Part shown: positions 63,853 through 64,000 of the stretch, in pieces | Numbering within the stretch: position 1 is the first letter of the stretch | Layout: each line of letters begins with the position of its first letter | Assembly (NCBI GenBank): GCA_030430495.1 | Contig: JAUIKM010000025.1 | Coordinates: 23,869-87,868 of the forward strand | DNA from: a bacterium | GTDB lineage: Bacteria > Bacteroidota > Ignavibacteria > Kapaibacteriales > UBA7675 | Length of the DNA: 64,000 nucleotides | Direction: 5' to 3' | The notes under the pieces: generated by a model | Told to the model about the DNA's origin: nothing | The model's database searches: none | Seen by the model: only the letters and a program-made list of their open reading frames with translations | Program-made: the position numbers and the translations under genes

Positions 63853-64000
63853 CAACGCGCAGGTCCCCAACGTCAATCCGCAGGCATACAACGCGCAGGT
63901 CCCCAACGTCAATCCGCAGGCATACAACGCGCAGGTCCCCAACGTCAATCCGCAGGCATAAAACGCGCAGGTCCCCAACGTCAATCCACAGGCATAAAAC
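63844..64000. repeat. 36-bp tandem array running off the window
   Basis: Units of 36 bp start at 63844, 63880, 63916 and 63952, with a fifth beginning at 63988. They are near-identical and begin GCAGGCATACAACGCGCAGG. There are no spacers between units, so this is a minisatellite and not a CRISPR array. A frame reading QAYNAQVPNVNP is open through three units but stops in the fourth. Confidence 0.9.

Noticed and set aside
63844..64000. Possible CRISPR array with 36-bp repeats
   Set aside because: Units are contiguous with no unique spacers, and no cas gene is present.

Overview
The window is a GC-rich chromosomal segment of a Gram-negative bacterium, most likely in the Bacteroidota or a neighbouring FCB lineage. 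Two large secreted proteins carry C-terminal type IX secretion (T9SS) sorting domains, a complete set of Bat aerotolerance genes is present, and several upstream regions hold a TAnnTTTG box typical of the Bacteroidota -7 element. Many genes also have recognisable Shine-Dalgarno sites (GGAG/GAGG), which would be unusual in core Bacteroidota and hints at an early-branching lineage. No rRNA, tRNA, CRISPR array, integrase or transposase gene was seen.

Layout. 1-8565: the start of a helical protein gene cut by the window edge, two small hypothetical genes, a T9SS-exported protein, a two-domain dehydrogenase and an acyltransferase-like membrane protein. A 91-bp direct repeat shows that the end of the dehydrogenase gene was duplicated around a 3.4-kb segment. 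8766-16694: mraZ-rsmH with MraZ boxes, hutU, a DUF971 gene, thioredoxin, pterin carbinolamine dehydratase, enolase and a phosphohexomutase. 17025-28748: a pentapeptide-repeat membrane protein, an EF-G-like GTPase, a second T9SS protein, a 41-bp tandem repeat, a D-threonine-aldolase-like enzyme, an outer-membrane-like protein with no standard start codon and a sodium:solute symporter. 29551-33538: a secreted CHAT-domain protein paired with a large helical protein. 33539-35926: 2.4 kb that is mostly non-coding and AT-richer, full of hairpins, with one 70-codon ORF. 35927-45166: the Bat system as two convergent halves, batB-C-D-E on + and moxR-DUF58-DUF4381-like-batA on -. 45368-51068: lysA, an sdpR/sdpI-like pair and the archease/RtcB RNA-repair pair. 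51497-63248: uvrA, a lipoprotein, a flippase-like protein, an M20 dipeptidase, a sugar reductase/epimerase, 5-formyl-THF cyclo-ligase, priA and a VIT-family transporter. The right edge holds a perfect 34-bp inverted repeat and a 36-bp tandem array that leaves the window.

How it works together. Most genes are housekeeping functions in short operons. The notable modules are the Bat complex (MoxR ATPase, DUF58, two VWA proteins, TPR proteins), the RtcB/archease ligase system, the SdpR/SdpI autoregulated pair and the CHAT/helical pair. A dispersed element with the core GACAAACAAAARAATCAAGC lies in nearly every long intergenic gap, and related cores occur in a few genes. This element, the structured 33.7-35.7 kb region, the CHAT pair and the 91-bp duplication are the best candidates for undescribed biology.
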